A stretch of 64,000 bases of DNA from Sphingomonas pseudosanguinis (lineage in GTDB: Bacteria; Pseudomonadota; Alphaproteobacteria; Sphingomonadales; Sphingomonadaceae). Position numbers and translations under genes: made by a program. Of this stretch, positions 27,438-38,249 are shown one piece after another; within the stretch, counting starts at the first letter, position 1; the number at the start of each line of letters is the position of its first letter. Below the pieces are notes generated by a model that was not told the origin of the DNA, ran no database searches, and worked only from the letters and a program-made list of their open reading frames with translations. The stretch spans positions 62,001 to 126,000 of the forward strand of contig NZ_JACIDH010000002.1 in the NCBI RefSeq assembly GCF_014196255.1. The letters run 5' to 3'.

Positions 27438-28325
27438 ATGGACAAGAGACGGATGACGGCCCTGCTGGCGGGGGTCGTGCTCCTCTTGCCTTCGCCCCTT
27501 CTCGCGCAAGCGGCGGCGCAGAGCGCGCCGGCCGCGACCAGCGATCCGGTGGTGGTCACCGCGCGACCGATCCCGCGCGAGGCCGAGATCAAGGATCAGA
27601 TCCTCGGGGTGACCGGTCGTCCGCAATCGGACATGCCGCTGATGCGGTTTCGCGAGCCGGTCTGTATCGGCACCGCCGGGCTGCCGGTCGCCGCCAGCGA
27701 GGAAATCCTGCGGCGGATGATGGCGACGGTCCAGTTGCTGGGCATGCAGATGGCACCCGATGGATGCCGGCCCAACATCCTGATCCTCTTCGCCGACAAT
27801 CCGCAGGAGCAGCTTCTGGGCTTGCGAACCCGATCGCCGCAGATCTTCGGCGACCTGACCCGCCCGGCGGTCAGCCGCATCGTGAAGGCGCCGGGGCCGG
27901 TCTATGCCTGGAATGCGGCGGTGCGGGTGTCGCGTGACGGCGACCTCGTGATCCAACAGGAGGGCCCTTCGACGAACTGGCCGGAAATGAAGGTCGGTGC
28001 GGCGTCGCGTCTGCTCAGCCCCGTTCGTCAGGACATCGCCGCCTCGGTCGTGGTGATCGAGCGCAAGGCGTTGCTCAACAAGACATTGGTGCAGATCGCC
28101 GACTATGCGGTGATGCGCAGCATGGCGGCGACCAAACCCGTGGCCGACGCGGCGGTGCCGACCATCCTGACCCTGTTCGACAAGGATGCGACCGCGCCGT
28201 CGGAATTCACCGAGTTCGATCGCGGCCTGCTGGGTGGGCTGTACCAGTCGCCGCGCCATGCCGGCGCGACGCAACAGATCGCCAATATGGCGCGCGGCGT
28301 TCGCGAAGCGTCGACCACACCATGA
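27438..28325 (+). CDS. Secreted protein of unknown function, paralogue 1
   Basis: 295 aa. A signal peptide (MDKRRMTALLAGVVLLLPSPLLAQ) is followed by a short linker and the string DPVVVTARPIPREAE, resembling the start of TonB-receptor plugs but without a receptor behind it. Two cysteines occur in conserved contexts, EPVCIGTAGL and DGCRPNILILF, and could form a disulphide in the periplasm. Other blocks shared with the next gene are VVVIERKALLNKTLVQIADYA and TILTLF. No known family is recognised. The start uses the ATG at 27438 with AGGGGAG upstream; a GTG two codons earlier is possible. Its stop overlaps paralogue 2. Confidence 0.75.
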   Translation: MDKRRMTALLAGVVLLLPSPLLAQAAAQSAPAATSDPVVVTARPIPREAEIKDQILGVTGRPQSDMPLMRFREPVCIGTAGLPVAASEEILRRMMATVQLLGMQMAPDGCRPNILILFADNPQEQLLGLRTRSPQIFGDLTRPAVSRIVKAPGPVYAWNAAVRVSRDGDLVIQQEGPSTNWPEMKVGAASRLLSPVRQDIAASVVVIERKALLNKTLVQIADYAVMRSMAATKPVADAAVPTILTLFDKDATAPSEFTEFDRGLLGGLYQSPRHAGATQQIANMARGVREASTTP

Positions 28326-29197
28326 GGGGCATGTGGCGTGGGCCGATCCTGGCAATCGCCAGTCTGCCCGCACTGACCGGCGCCCAAACGGCCACCGCGC
28401 CGGGGGGTGCAACCGATCCCGTCATCGTCACCGCACGGCCCTTGCCGCCGAGACGCGAGACGTTGCGCTGGTTCGCCACCATATCCGGCTATCCGGACAG
28501 CGATCGGCCGCTGTCCCGCCTGACCGAGCCGCTCTGCATCGCCAGCAGCGGCTTGCCGGCGACGCTGGCGATGCCGATCGCCGACCGGATGCTGGGGCAT
28601 GCCGAGCGGCTGGGGATCAAGCTGGGCGGCGAGAAATGCCGGCCCAATGTCCTGATCCTGTTCGTCGATCACGGGCCTGCGCACATCGCATGGCTGATCG
28701 ATCATCGCCCGGGGATGTTCGGTGAACTCGCTTATGCCGACGTCCGCGCGCTGGCGAAGGACAAGGGGCCGGTCCATGCCTGGCACATGACCGCGCTGAC
28801 CAGCCGTGACGGCGATCCCCTGATCGCCATGCCGGGTGAGCTACCTACCCTCCATATCCCCAGCGCCAGCCGGATCAACCTGCCCGTCAAGTCGCATATC
28901 GCGGCGGCCGTCGTGATGATCGAGCGCGATGCCGTGATGGGCAGGACGGTCGAGCAGATCGCCGACTATGCGACGATGCGGGCGCTGGCCGTCGTGCGTC
29001 CGCGTCAGGCATCGGGCGTCTCCACCATCCTGACCCTGTTTGAGGGGGACGCCGCGCCGGGCGCGTTGACCGCGTTCGACTGGGGCTATCTGCGCGGTCT
29101 CTATGCGGGACAGGGAAATCGCGCGCCCGCGCTTCAATATGCCGCCATGGCGCGTTTCGTCGAGGACGAGATCAACGGCGGAGACAAGACACCGTGA
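28322..29197 (+). CDS. Secreted protein of unknown function, paralogue 2
   Basis: 291 aa, clearly related to the preceding protein along its whole length: DPVIVTARPLPPRRE, EPLCIASSGL, EKCRPNVLILF, VVMIERDAVMGRTVEQIADYATMRALA and TILTLF align with paralogue 1. The N-terminus MRGMWRGPILAIASLPALTGAQ is a probable signal peptide. The two cysteines are kept, but the intervening sequence has diverged a lot, so this is an old tandem duplication. The ATG overlaps the upstream stop and the TGA overlaps the GTG of the MATE gene, making a three-gene coupled operon. Function unknown; periplasmic location inferred. Confidence 0.75.
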   Translation: MRGMWRGPILAIASLPALTGAQTATAPGGATDPVIVTARPLPPRRETLRWFATISGYPDSDRPLSRLTEPLCIASSGLPATLAMPIADRMLGHAERLGIKLGGEKCRPNVLILFVDHGPAHIAWLIDHRPGMFGELAYADVRALAKDKGPVHAWHMTALTSRDGDPLIAMPGELPTLHIPSASRINLPVKSHIAAAVVMIERDAVMGRTVEQIADYATMRALAVVRPRQASGVSTILTLFEGDAAPGALTAFDWGYLRGLYAGQGNRAPALQYAAMARFVEDEINGGDKTP

Positions 29198-30636
29198 CAG
29201 CCAATGCCGGTCGCCGCGACCTGACCACCGGGCCGATTGGCCGCACCCTGTTGCTGTTCGCATTGCCGACCCTGGGATCGAGCGTGTTGCAGTCGCTGAA
29301 CGGGTCGATCAATGCGATCTGGATCGGCCAGTTTCTGGGCGCGCGAGCGCTGGCCGCGACGACCAATGCCAATATCATCATGTTCCTGCTGGTCGCGGCG
29401 ACCTTCGGGTTCGGAATGGCGGCGACGATCCTGATCGGCCAGAATATGGGGCGGCGCGACGTCGACGCGGCACGGAGGGTGCTGGGCGCGGCGCTGGGGC
29501 TGTTCCTGATCATCTCCGTTCTGACGGTGATCGTCGGCTGGCTCGCGGCGCCCGCCATCCTGCGCGCGCTGTCGACGCCGGACGATGTCTATCCGCTGGC
29601 ACTGGCCTATCTGCGCATCATCTTCGTCGCGATGCCGCCGGGGTTCGTCAGCGTGTTGTTCACCATGGCGCTGAGGGGTGTTGGCGATTCGGTCACGCCG
29701 CTGAAGTTCATGGCGCTGGGATCGGTGCTGGACGTCATCCTGAACCCGGTCTTCATTCTCGGCCTGGGGCCGTTGCCGGCGCTGGGTATTCAGGGATCGG
29801 CGCTTGCGACGTTGATCGCCAATGCGGCGTCGCTGATCGGGCTGGTCGGCTTCATTTATGCCCGTGATCTGGTCGTGCGGCTGCGCGGGGCCGAATGGCG
29901 CTATCTGATGCCCTCCACCGAGCTGCTGCGGACGATCGTGGTCAAGGGCTTTCCCATGGGGCTGCAGATGCTGGTCGTCTCCACCTCCGCGCTCGCCATG
30001 ATGGGGCTGGTCAACCGGCATGGGACCGCGACGACGGCGGCGTACGGCGCGGCGAACCAGCTCTGGACCTATATCCAGATGCCCGCGATGGCGGTAGGCG
30101 CGGCGGTCAGCGCGATGGTGGCGCAAAATATCGGGGCGGGGCAATGGGACCGGGTCGACCGGGTCACCCGCGCCGGGCTGCGCATGAACCTGTTGCTGAC
30201 GGGGGCGCTGGTCGGAATCGTGACGCTGCTCGACCGGCATGTGCTGTGGCTGTTCCTGGGCAGCGAGCCGGCGGCGATCGACATCGCCACGCGGATCAAC
30301 CTGATCGCGGGGTGGAGCTTCATGCTGTTCGGCATCTCGATGGTGCTGGCGGCGACGGTGCGGGCCAATGGCGCGGTGGTGGGGCCGCTGGTCATCCTGG
30401 CCATCGCGATGTTCCCGGTGCGCTTCGGGCTGGCCTATGCGCTGTCGCCGATGCTCGGGTCGGATGCGATCTGGTGGAGCTTTCCGGCCGGATCGCTGGC
30501 CTCGATGCTGATGACGATCGCCTATTATCGCCGTGGCGGCTGGCGCAAGGGCAAGCTGACCGCCGCGCCGGAGGAATGCCACGAACAGGCGATGGCCGAG
30601 GGACAGCCGACCAACAAGGCGATGCCGGTCGGCTGA
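29194..30636 (+). CDS. MATE family efflux transporter
   Basis: 480-aa multidrug/toxin exporter of the inner membrane with 12 predicted helices arranged as two six-helix halves. N-terminal RRDLTTGPIGRTLLLFALPTLGSSVLQSLN is typical of the family's first helix, and 'IGRTLL', 'VDAARR', 'NRHGTATTAAYGAANQLWTYIQMPAMAVGAAVSAMVAQNIGAGQWDR' marks the second-half MATE motif (helix 7-8). It exports cationic or amphipathic compounds in exchange for Na+ or H+. The start is GTG at 29194 overlapping the previous TGA by 4 bp. Coupling to the two secreted proteins hints that they act together, but this is only inference. Confidence 0.93.
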   Translation: MTANAGRRDLTTGPIGRTLLLFALPTLGSSVLQSLNGSINAIWIGQFLGARALAATTNANIIMFLLVAATFGFGMAATILIGQNMGRRDVDAARRVLGAALGLFLIISVLTVIVGWLAAPAILRALSTPDDVYPLALAYLRIIFVAMPPGFVSVLFTMALRGVGDSVTPLKFMALGSVLDVILNPVFILGLGPLPALGIQGSALATLIANAASLIGLVGFIYARDLVVRLRGAEWRYLMPSTELLRTIVVKGFPMGLQMLVVSTSALAMMGLVNRHGTATTAAYGAANQLWTYIQMPAMAVGAAVSAMVAQNIGAGQWDRVDRVTRAGLRMNLLLTGALVGIVTLLDRHVLWLFLGSEPAAIDIATRINLIAGWSFMLFGISMVLAATVRANGAVVGPLVILAIAMFPVRFGLAYALSPMLGSDAIWWSFPAGSLASMLMTIAYYRRGGWRKGKLTAAPEECHEQAMAEGQPTNKAMPVG

Positions 30637-30649
30637 TCCCGCCTGCGCG

Positions 30650-32585
<1,936 letters not shown>

Positions 32586-32614
32586 CCATCGCCGCGCCCG
32601 CTCCGCCGCCCGTG

Positions 32615-34810
32615 ATGCCCCTGACGCGTCTGGTACGCCCGCTGTTCATCGCGACGATCCTGACCGGGTCGTTCCTGCTGTTCCTGGTCCAGCCGATGGT
32701 GGCGCGCATGGCGCTGCCCCGGCTGGGCGGCGCGCCGGCGGTGTGGAACTCGGCGATGCTGGTCTATCAGGCGCTGCTGCTGGGCGGATATGCCTATGCG
32801 CACGCCCTGGGGCGATGGCGGCCGCGTGTGCAGGCGGCGATCCATATCGGTGTGCTGCTGATCGCGGCCTTGTGGCTGCCCATCGGGCTGATCGCGGTGC
32901 AGCCCTCGGCCGATGCCGAACCGGCCATATGGGTGCCCTGGCTGCTGGGCTTGTCGATCGGCCCGCTCTTCTTCGCCGTGTCCGCGCAGGCGCCACTGAT
33001 CCAGCGCTGGTTCGCGCTCGCCGAGCCGGGGCGCAATCCTTATGCGCTTTACGCCGCGTCGAACCTGGGCAGCTTTGCCGGGCTGGTCGCCTATCCGCTG
33101 CTCGTCGAGCCGAGCATGGCGCTGCATGCGCAAAGCCTGATGTGGAGCGCGGGCTATGCGCTGCTCGGGCTGCTGGTCCTGGTCTGCGCGACCCGGTTGC
33201 CGGCGATCGGTCGGGACGCGCCGGTGGTGGCCGAACCATCGCCGGCCCCCGGGTGGCGGCGGATCGGCCTGTGGGTCGCGCTGTCGGCGGTGCCCTCGGG
33301 GCTGGTGCTCGCGACCTCGACCTATATCACCACCGACATCGTCGCGATGCCGCTGCTCTGGGTCTTGCCGCTGGGGCTGTATCTGCTCAGCTTCATCATC
33401 GCTTTCGCCACCCGGCGCGGGGTGGCCGACATCCTGACCCGGATCGCGCCGGTGACGCTGCTGCTGTTCGGCGGGGTTATCATGGATGGCCATCCGCAGC
33501 GCCCCTATTTCAACGCCGGCGTGGCGCTGGCGCTGCTCTTCATGGTCTCGGTCGGGCTGCACACCGCACTTTATCGCGCGCGACCGGCGGCGGACCGGCT
33601 GACGGGCTTCTATCTCTGGATGGCGGTCGGCGGCGTTCTGGGCGGCATTTTCGCCGGCATGGTCGCGCCGGTCGTCTTCGACTGGACCTATGAATATCCG
33701 CTGCTGATCCTGGCGGCGGGCGCGCTGATCCCGCAGATGTTCCTGACCGAGGGATTGCGGCGGCTGTGGCGGCGACATCATCGGACGATGCTGATCGCGC
33801 TGGCGGTTATGTTGGGCGTGTTCCTCGACCTGCGACTTGTCGGGCCGGATCGCTGGTTCGGCGAGGATCAGCAAGGGCCGGCCTTCCTCGTCATCGCGGC
33901 GCTCGGGTTTCTGACGATCGGTGCCCGCGCGGGCTTCACGCTGTTATTGGCGGTGACGCTCGTCATGTTCGGCGGCTATCGCTCGCTGGCGCTTTCCATG
34001 GCGCACGATGCCCGGATGCGCAGCTATTTCGGCGTCTACACGGTGCGCGACGTCGCCGGCTATCGCGAGCTGGATCACGGATCGACCGTTCATGGTATCC
34101 AGTTGCGCGGCTCGGTCGAGCGTGAGCGGACGCCCACCACCTATTATGCGCCTTTTTCGGGGGTGGGCCGTGCCATGCGGGCCGCGCCCTCGCTATATGG
34201 CCCCGGCGCACGGATCGGGGTCGTCGGTCTGGGGACTGGAACGCTGGCCTGCTATGCCCGGCCCGGCCAGCATTGGCGCTTCTACGAAATCGATCCCGTC
34301 ATGGTCCGGATCGCGCGCGATACCGGCCAGTTCGCCTATCTGCGGCATTGCCGGCCAGACCCGGTCATTCGCATTGGCGACGCGCGTATCCGCCTGAGCC
34401 AGGATCGCAGCGCGAGTTTGGACCTGTTGGCGCTCGACGCCTTCTCCTCCGATGCGGTCCCGGCCCATCTCCTGACGCAGGAGGCATTTGCGACCTATGG
34501 CCGGGTCTTGGCGCCGCGAGGATTGCTGCTCGTGCATATCTCCAACCGCTTCGTCGATCTGGAACCGGTGGTGGCCGCCGCCGCGCGCGCAGGCGGCTGG
34601 GCGGTGCGCAAGCTGGCCTATAACCCGACCGATCTCGACCGCGACGTGCAGGCGACCAACTCGGTCTGGCTGGCCCTGTCGCGGGATCGCGGGATGCTCG
34701 CCGCGCTGGAAGCAACGGGCGGCGACTGGACCACCGTCACCGCGCCGCCTGGCCTGCGCGCCTGGACCGACGATTACTCGACGGTCCTGCCCTTCATCCG
34801 CCGCTTCTGA
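32615..34810 (+). CDS. Fused membrane domain/spermidine synthase-like protein
   Basis: 731 aa in two parts. The N-terminal 450 or so residues hold roughly a dozen hydrophobic segments starting LFIATILTGSFLLFLVQPMVARMALP, a well-known lead for the 'fused MFS/spermidine synthase' family. The C-terminal 270 residues form a spermidine-synthase-like methyltransferase fold: GVVGLGTGTLACYA (nucleotide-binding loop), FYEIDPVMVRIA and LDLLALDAFSSDAVPAHLLT. Nearest known families are described as membrane proteins with an aminopropyltransferase-like domain of unproven activity. The start ATG at 32615 follows hemB after 29 bases, so it may be co-transcribed with it. Function not established. Confidence 0.85.
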   Translation: MPLTRLVRPLFIATILTGSFLLFLVQPMVARMALPRLGGAPAVWNSAMLVYQALLLGGYAYAHALGRWRPRVQAAIHIGVLLIAALWLPIGLIAVQPSADAEPAIWVPWLLGLSIGPLFFAVSAQAPLIQRWFALAEPGRNPYALYAASNLGSFAGLVAYPLLVEPSMALHAQSLMWSAGYALLGLLVLVCATRLPAIGRDAPVVAEPSPAPGWRRIGLWVALSAVPSGLVLATSTYITTDIVAMPLLWVLPLGLYLLSFIIAFATRRGVADILTRIAPVTLLLFGGVIMDGHPQRPYFNAGVALALLFMVSVGLHTALYRARPAADRLTGFYLWMAVGGVLGGIFAGMVAPVVFDWTYEYPLLILAAGALIPQMFLTEGLRRLWRRHHRTMLIALAVMLGVFLDLRLVGPDRWFGEDQQGPAFLVIAALGFLTIGARAGFTLLLAVTLVMFGGYRSLALSMAHDARMRSYFGVYTVRDVAGYRELDHGSTVHGIQLRGSVERERTPTTYYAPFSGVGRAMRAAPSLYGPGARIGVVGLGTGTLACYARPGQHWRFYEIDPVMVRIARDTGQFAYLRHCRPDPVIRIGDARIRLSQDRSASLDLLALDAFSSDAVPAHLLTQEAFATYGRVLAPRGLLLVHISNRFVDLEPVVAAAARAGGWAVRKLAYNPTDLDRDVQATNSVWLALSRDRGMLAALEATGGDWTTVTAPPGLRAWTDDYSTVLPFIRRF

Positions 34811-34815
34811 CCGTC

Positions 34816-35346
34816 TCAGGCGGTCGGCAGGCTGGCCGACAGCGTATCGATCTGGCTGCCCTGACGCGCGATGACCTCTGCGGTACGGGCGCGCAGGGCG
34901 ACCAGCGCGGGATAGTCGGGCAGCAGTTCGGCCGCACGGGCGATCGCGCGGTCGTCGATCTCGGCTAGAATGGCCGAGGTGCGCGCCCGGATTTCGTCCA
35001 GCGTCGCCAATTCGGTCTGCGCCGTCAGCCAGGCCTCGCTGCCCACCGCCTGGCCGCGCGCTTCGCCCGCACTGGTGCGGGCTCGGGCATGGGCCTTGGC
35101 GAACTCGGCCTCGATGGCGTCCAGCCGGCCGCTCAGATCGCCGATCGCGCTGTCCAGCGCCGGGTCGGGCTTGAGCGGGACCGGCGTCACCTCCGGCTCG
35201 GCGAAACCCTGCTTCTCGGCGGGGCGAACCGCGAGCGAGGGATAGCGGGTGGCATCGCGCGAGCATCCGGCGAGCGGCGCGGCCAGGGCGACGCCGAGGA
35301 ACAGCCATGACAGGGCCGGGCGGGGGCGGAGAGGAGCGTGCATCAT
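34816..35346 (-). CDS. Putative lipoprotein, coiled-coil
   Basis: 176 aa. The N-terminus has a basic region, a hydrophobic core (ALSWLFLGVALAAPLAGC) and a lipobox ending in Cys28 (LAGC), so it should be a lipid-anchored protein. The mature part is helical and charged: DPALDSAIGDLSGRLDAIEAEFAKAHARARTSAGEA looks like a coiled coil, and TLDEIRARTSAILAEIDDRAIARAAELLPDYPALV a second one. No family recognised. Two adjacent ATGs are possible starts. It converges on the fused spermidine-synthase-like gene with five bases between the stops. Confidence 0.7.
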   Translation of the reverse strand: MMHAPLRPRPALSWLFLGVALAAPLAGCSRDATRYPSLAVRPAEKQGFAEPEVTPVPLKPDPALDSAIGDLSGRLDAIEAEFAKAHARARTSAGEARGQAVGSEAWLTAQTELATLDEIRARTSAILAEIDDRAIARAAELLPDYPALVALRARTAEVIARQGSQIDTLSASLPTA

Positions 35347-35444
35347 CGCGGATCACCCTAGACATGGAAGGCGCGCCGAGAAAATGCCGCAAACGCGCTT
35401 GTGTGCCGTGCGCGAAGAAATTGTGGATAACCGCAGAAAGGCTA

Positions 35445-35473
35445 TTGCCACAATCCGAAACGACTTCTATCAG
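35445..35473 (+). promoter_or_regulatory. Probable tRNA-Arg promoter
   Basis: TTGCCA (35445-35450) and TATCAG (35468-35473) are 17 bases apart, and the first tRNA base is 15 bases after the -10. A plausible sigma-70-type promoter for both tRNA genes; not experimentally supported. Confidence 0.5.
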
Positions 35474-35487
35474 CCCACCTCCACAGC

Positions 35488-35564
35488 GCGCCCGTAGCTC
35501 AGCTGGATAGAGCATCAGACTACGAATCTGAGGGTCGGACGTTCGAATCGTTCCGGGCGCGCCA
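35488..35564 (+). tRNA. tRNA-Arg (anticodon ACG), copy 1
   Basis: 77 bases that fold as a full cloverleaf. The acceptor stem is GCGCCCG/CGGGCGC (7 bp), the D-arm region is GCTCAGCTGGATAGAGC, and the anticodon stem is TCAGA/TCTGA with loop CTACGAA, giving anticodon ACG (read as ICG after deamination by TadA, decoding CGU/CGC/CGA). The variable region is GGGTC, the T-loop is TTCGAAT, and the CCA end is encoded. Identical to the copy 114 bases downstream. Confidence 0.95.
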
Positions 35565-35601
35565 GTGGATCACATATCAGGCCTCGACAGAGGCCCCATG
35601 C

Positions 35602-35678
35602 GCGCCCGTAGCTCAGCTGGATAGAGCATCAGACTACGAATCTGAGGGTCGGACGTTCGAATCGTTCCGGGCGCGCCA
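35602..35678 (+). tRNA. tRNA-Arg (anticodon ACG), copy 2
   Basis: 77 bases identical to copy 1, including the encoded CCA. The two are separated by a 37-base spacer with a small GGCCTC...GAGGCC inverted repeat. No promoter-like sequence fits in the spacer, so they are probably one transcript that is processed. Confidence 0.95.
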
Positions 35679-35768
35679 TTTTCTTTCATCGATAAAGCAA
35701 CGCATCGTCACCCGGCGTGTCTCGCCGCATGCGGCGCCCCGGCCCGATGCCGGGACGCAGCAAGGCGA

Positions 35769-36785
35769 TCAGCGCCAGCCGAGGGCGGGGGCGATGTGGC
35801 GCAGGATGTTGTCGATCACATGCGCGTTATACGCCACGCCCAGTTGATTGGGTACGGTGAGCAACAGCGTATCCGCCTCCGCGATGGCCTCGTCGGCGCG
35901 GAGTTGTTCGATCAGCTTTTCCGGCTCGGCGGCATAGGAACGGCCGAAGACGGCGCGCATATTGTCGATGACGCCGACCTGATCGCTGCTGTCGTCGCGC
36001 CCGAAATAGGCGCGGTCCTGATCATTGGTCAGCGCGAAGATCGAGCGGGAGACGGACACGCGCGGCGCTCGCTGATGGCCCGCCGCCGCCCATGCCTCGC
36101 GATAGGCGCGGATCTGCTTGGCCTGCTGGACATGGAACGGCTCGCCGCTCTCATCGGCCTTCAGGGTCGAGCTTTGCAGGTTCATGCCTTGCTGCGCCGC
36201 CCAGACCGCCGTCGCATTGGACGCGGACCCCCACCAGATGCGATCGCGCAAACCGGCCGAATGCGGCTCCAACCGCAACAGGCCGGGCGGGTTGGGGAAC
36301 ATCGGCCGCGGATTGGGCTTGGCGAAGCCCTGACCCTTCAGCAGGTGCAGGAAGACCTCGGCATGGCGACGACCCATATCGGCGTCGGTCTCACCTTGCG
36401 CCGGGCCATAGCCGAAATGCCGCCAGCCATCGATCACCTGCTCGGGCGAACCCCGGCTGATGCCCAGCTGCAAGCGGCCGCCGCTGATCAGATCGGCCGA
36501 CCCGGCATCCTCGACCATATAGAGCGGGTTTTCATAGCGCATGTCGATGACGCCCGTTCCGATCTCGATCCGCGACGTCCGCGCGCCGACGGCGGCGAGC
36601 AGCGGAAAGGGCGAGGCGAGCTGCTGCGCGAAATGATGGACCCGGAAATAGGCCCCATCCGCCCCCAGTTCCTCCGCTGCGACCGCGAGGTCGATCGACT
36701 GGAGCAGCACGTCCTGCGCCGAACGCGTGGCGGACTGGGGCGAGGCGGACCAATGGCCGAAGGAGAGGAAGCCGATCTTTTTCAT
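35769..36785 (-). CDS. LLM class flavin-dependent oxidoreductase
   Basis: 338-aa bacterial-luciferase-like monooxygenase (TIM barrel using FMN or F420). It starts MKKIGFLSFGHW with the usual first beta strand. 'LGADGAYFRVHHFAQQLASPFPLLAAVGARTSRIEIGTGVIDMRYENPLYMVEDAGSADLISGGRLQLGISRGSPEQV' contains the family's RIEIGTGV and 'GGRLQLGISRGSPEQV' motifs. The substrate is unknown; the subgroup is the alkanal-monooxygenase-like type. I chose the ATG at 36785 over one eight codons upstream. It stands alone, near the O-antigen ligase gene but with about 85 bp between. Confidence 0.88.
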   Translation of the reverse strand: MKKIGFLSFGHWSASPQSATRSAQDVLLQSIDLAVAAEELGADGAYFRVHHFAQQLASPFPLLAAVGARTSRIEIGTGVIDMRYENPLYMVEDAGSADLISGGRLQLGISRGSPEQVIDGWRHFGYGPAQGETDADMGRRHAEVFLHLLKGQGFAKPNPRPMFPNPPGLLRLEPHSAGLRDRIWWGSASNATAVWAAQQGMNLQSSTLKADESGEPFHVQQAKQIRAYREAWAAAGHQRAPRVSVSRSIFALTNDQDRAYFGRDDSSDQVGVIDNMRAVFGRSYAAEPEKLIEQLRADEAIAEADTLLLTVPNQLGVAYNAHVIDNILRHIAPALGWR

Positions 36786-36869
36786 GGGGGCAAGATAGGC
36801 GCGACGCATGTCCAGCGCATCAGGGCGGATGCGTCGTTTCGCGAAACGGAGCCTTTCCGGCGGGACTTG

Positions 36870-38249
36870 CTACGCCGCGCGGAACCGCCTGAACGCCGCT
36901 GGCTTGGGCGGCGGTGCGCGCATCAACAGGCCCAGCGTAATGCCCGACGCGAAACAAATATAAATCTGGTCGATCAGATAATAGAGCATATTGTCGCTCA
37001 GCCCTGCGACGTTGAAGCACAGGGTCAGCATGATGATGAAGATCGCCAGCCCGGGGTCACGCCGGAACCGGGTGATCGCCAGCGCGCATATGCCGAAGAT
37101 CAGCCAGAGATAGGTCGCAAGCCCGACAAAGCCCTGTTCGAACGTGATCTGTACGAAGATGTTGTGCGCCCCCGATCCGCCGGCCGCCTTCAACGGGAAG
37201 AAGTCGGGTGAACTCGGCAGGAAGGAATAGGCACCGTGGCCCAACAGCGGTGCCTCCAGGATGACCGACCACGCCGCCTTCCACAGGAACATGCGCCACG
37301 TCCCCGAATCGGCTTCCACCCCGCCTTCGGTTTCGGTGTCGCCGCGTGCCGTGGCGACGAAATATTCGTAGCTGACGGTCGGCTTGGAATGGAAGACCTC
37401 GGTGATGCGCTCGTTGACGCTGGGTATGGCCAGTGCGAGCAACGGCGCCGGCAGGACCATCAACAGCCATAGGGGGCGGCGCAGCGTCGACACGAGGATG
37501 AACGCGAACAGGGCGACGAAGGCGGACCGGGTGCCGGTGAGCAGCAGTTCGAGAGTCGCCACCGCACAGAAGAGGATCGCGACGTTGCGGATCGCGCGGC
37601 TCTTGATCCAGCCCCAGACCAGCCCGTGATAGCAGAAGCTGACATAGAAGAAGAGGAAGAAGGCCAGCATGTTAGGATGGCCCGCCGCACCTTGCAGACG
37701 CTGTCCGAACCCGTCCAGGGCATAGAAGACGATCGAGATCAGGATCGGAAATATGCCGGTCACGATGATGACGTCGGCGATCCGGCTTATCGAGAAATAC
37801 CGGCTGTAATGATAGCCGATCGCGAACATGCAGAAGAAGGTCAGGACGTTCCAGACGAACTTGATCCCGTCCACCGGATAGGCGGTATAGGCCAGCGATC
37901 CGAACAGCGAGATCAGGAAGGGAAGCCACAGGGCAAGCGGAACGACGGCGTCCGATTGCATCGCCCGGTTCGAGAACAGCGTGAAGCCCAGCAGGCTGAA
38001 CGCGATGAACACGAAGGCGAAGTTGAACAGGATACCGAGCGTGACGTTCGTGGAGCCCAGCGAGATGGAGGTGCCCATCAGCACGCGGTCCATCCCGAAG
38101 CGGAGCGTCAGCAACAGGAAGACCAGACCCGAAAAGGGGGCGGCCATCCACCCCTTGCCATGGCGGGGCGGGGCGGCGGGACGCGGGCGCATGTCCCGAC
38201 CGGCGGCGGGATGGCGAAAGCCGGGGAAGGTCGGGGCACGAACCGTCAC
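36870..38249 (-). CDS. O-antigen ligase family protein (Wzy/WaaL-like)
   Basis: 459-aa membrane protein with about 12 hydrophobic segments and one larger periplasmic loop (about residues 270-350) with a 'GHGAYSFLP' and 'GAHNIFVQITFEQGFVGLATYL' pattern typical of the Wzy_C/O-antigen ligase domain; the HN pair is characteristic. 'LLTGTRSAFVALFAF' holds the arginine of the family. Such proteins join lipid-linked polysaccharide to lipid A core or another acceptor, or polymerise repeat units. The start is GTG at 38249, overlapping the acyltransferase stop by 4 bp, so these two genes are coupled. Starts at later Met codons are possible given the proline-rich N-terminus. Confidence 0.88.
   Translation of the reverse strand: MTVRAPTFPGFRHPAAGRDMRPRPAAPPRHGKGWMAAPFSGLVFLLLTLRFGMDRVLMGTSISLGSTNVTLGILFNFAFVFIAFSLLGFTLFSNRAMQSDAVVPLALWLPFLISLFGSLAYTAYPVDGIKFVWNVLTFFCMFAIGYHYSRYFSISRIADVIIVTGIFPILISIVFYALDGFGQRLQGAAGHPNMLAFFLFFYVSFCYHGLVWGWIKSRAIRNVAILFCAVATLELLLTGTRSAFVALFAFILVSTLRRPLWLLMVLPAPLLALAIPSVNERITEVFHSKPTVSYEYFVATARGDTETEGGVEADSGTWRMFLWKAAWSVILEAPLLGHGAYSFLPSSPDFFPLKAAGGSGAHNIFVQITFEQGFVGLATYLWLIFGICALAITRFRRDPGLAIFIIMLTLCFNVAGLSDNMLYYLIDQIYICFASGITLGLLMRAPPPKPAAFRRFRAA

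Noticed and set aside
25797..28412. 871-codon open frame on the minus strand over alaS and the secreted paralogue
   Set aside because: Histidine/arginine-rich antisense translation of well-recognised genes on the plus strand.
35488..35800. Genomic island inserted at the tRNA-Arg genes
   Set aside because: No integrase, no repeated tRNA 3' end further on, and no change in base composition in the flanking genes.
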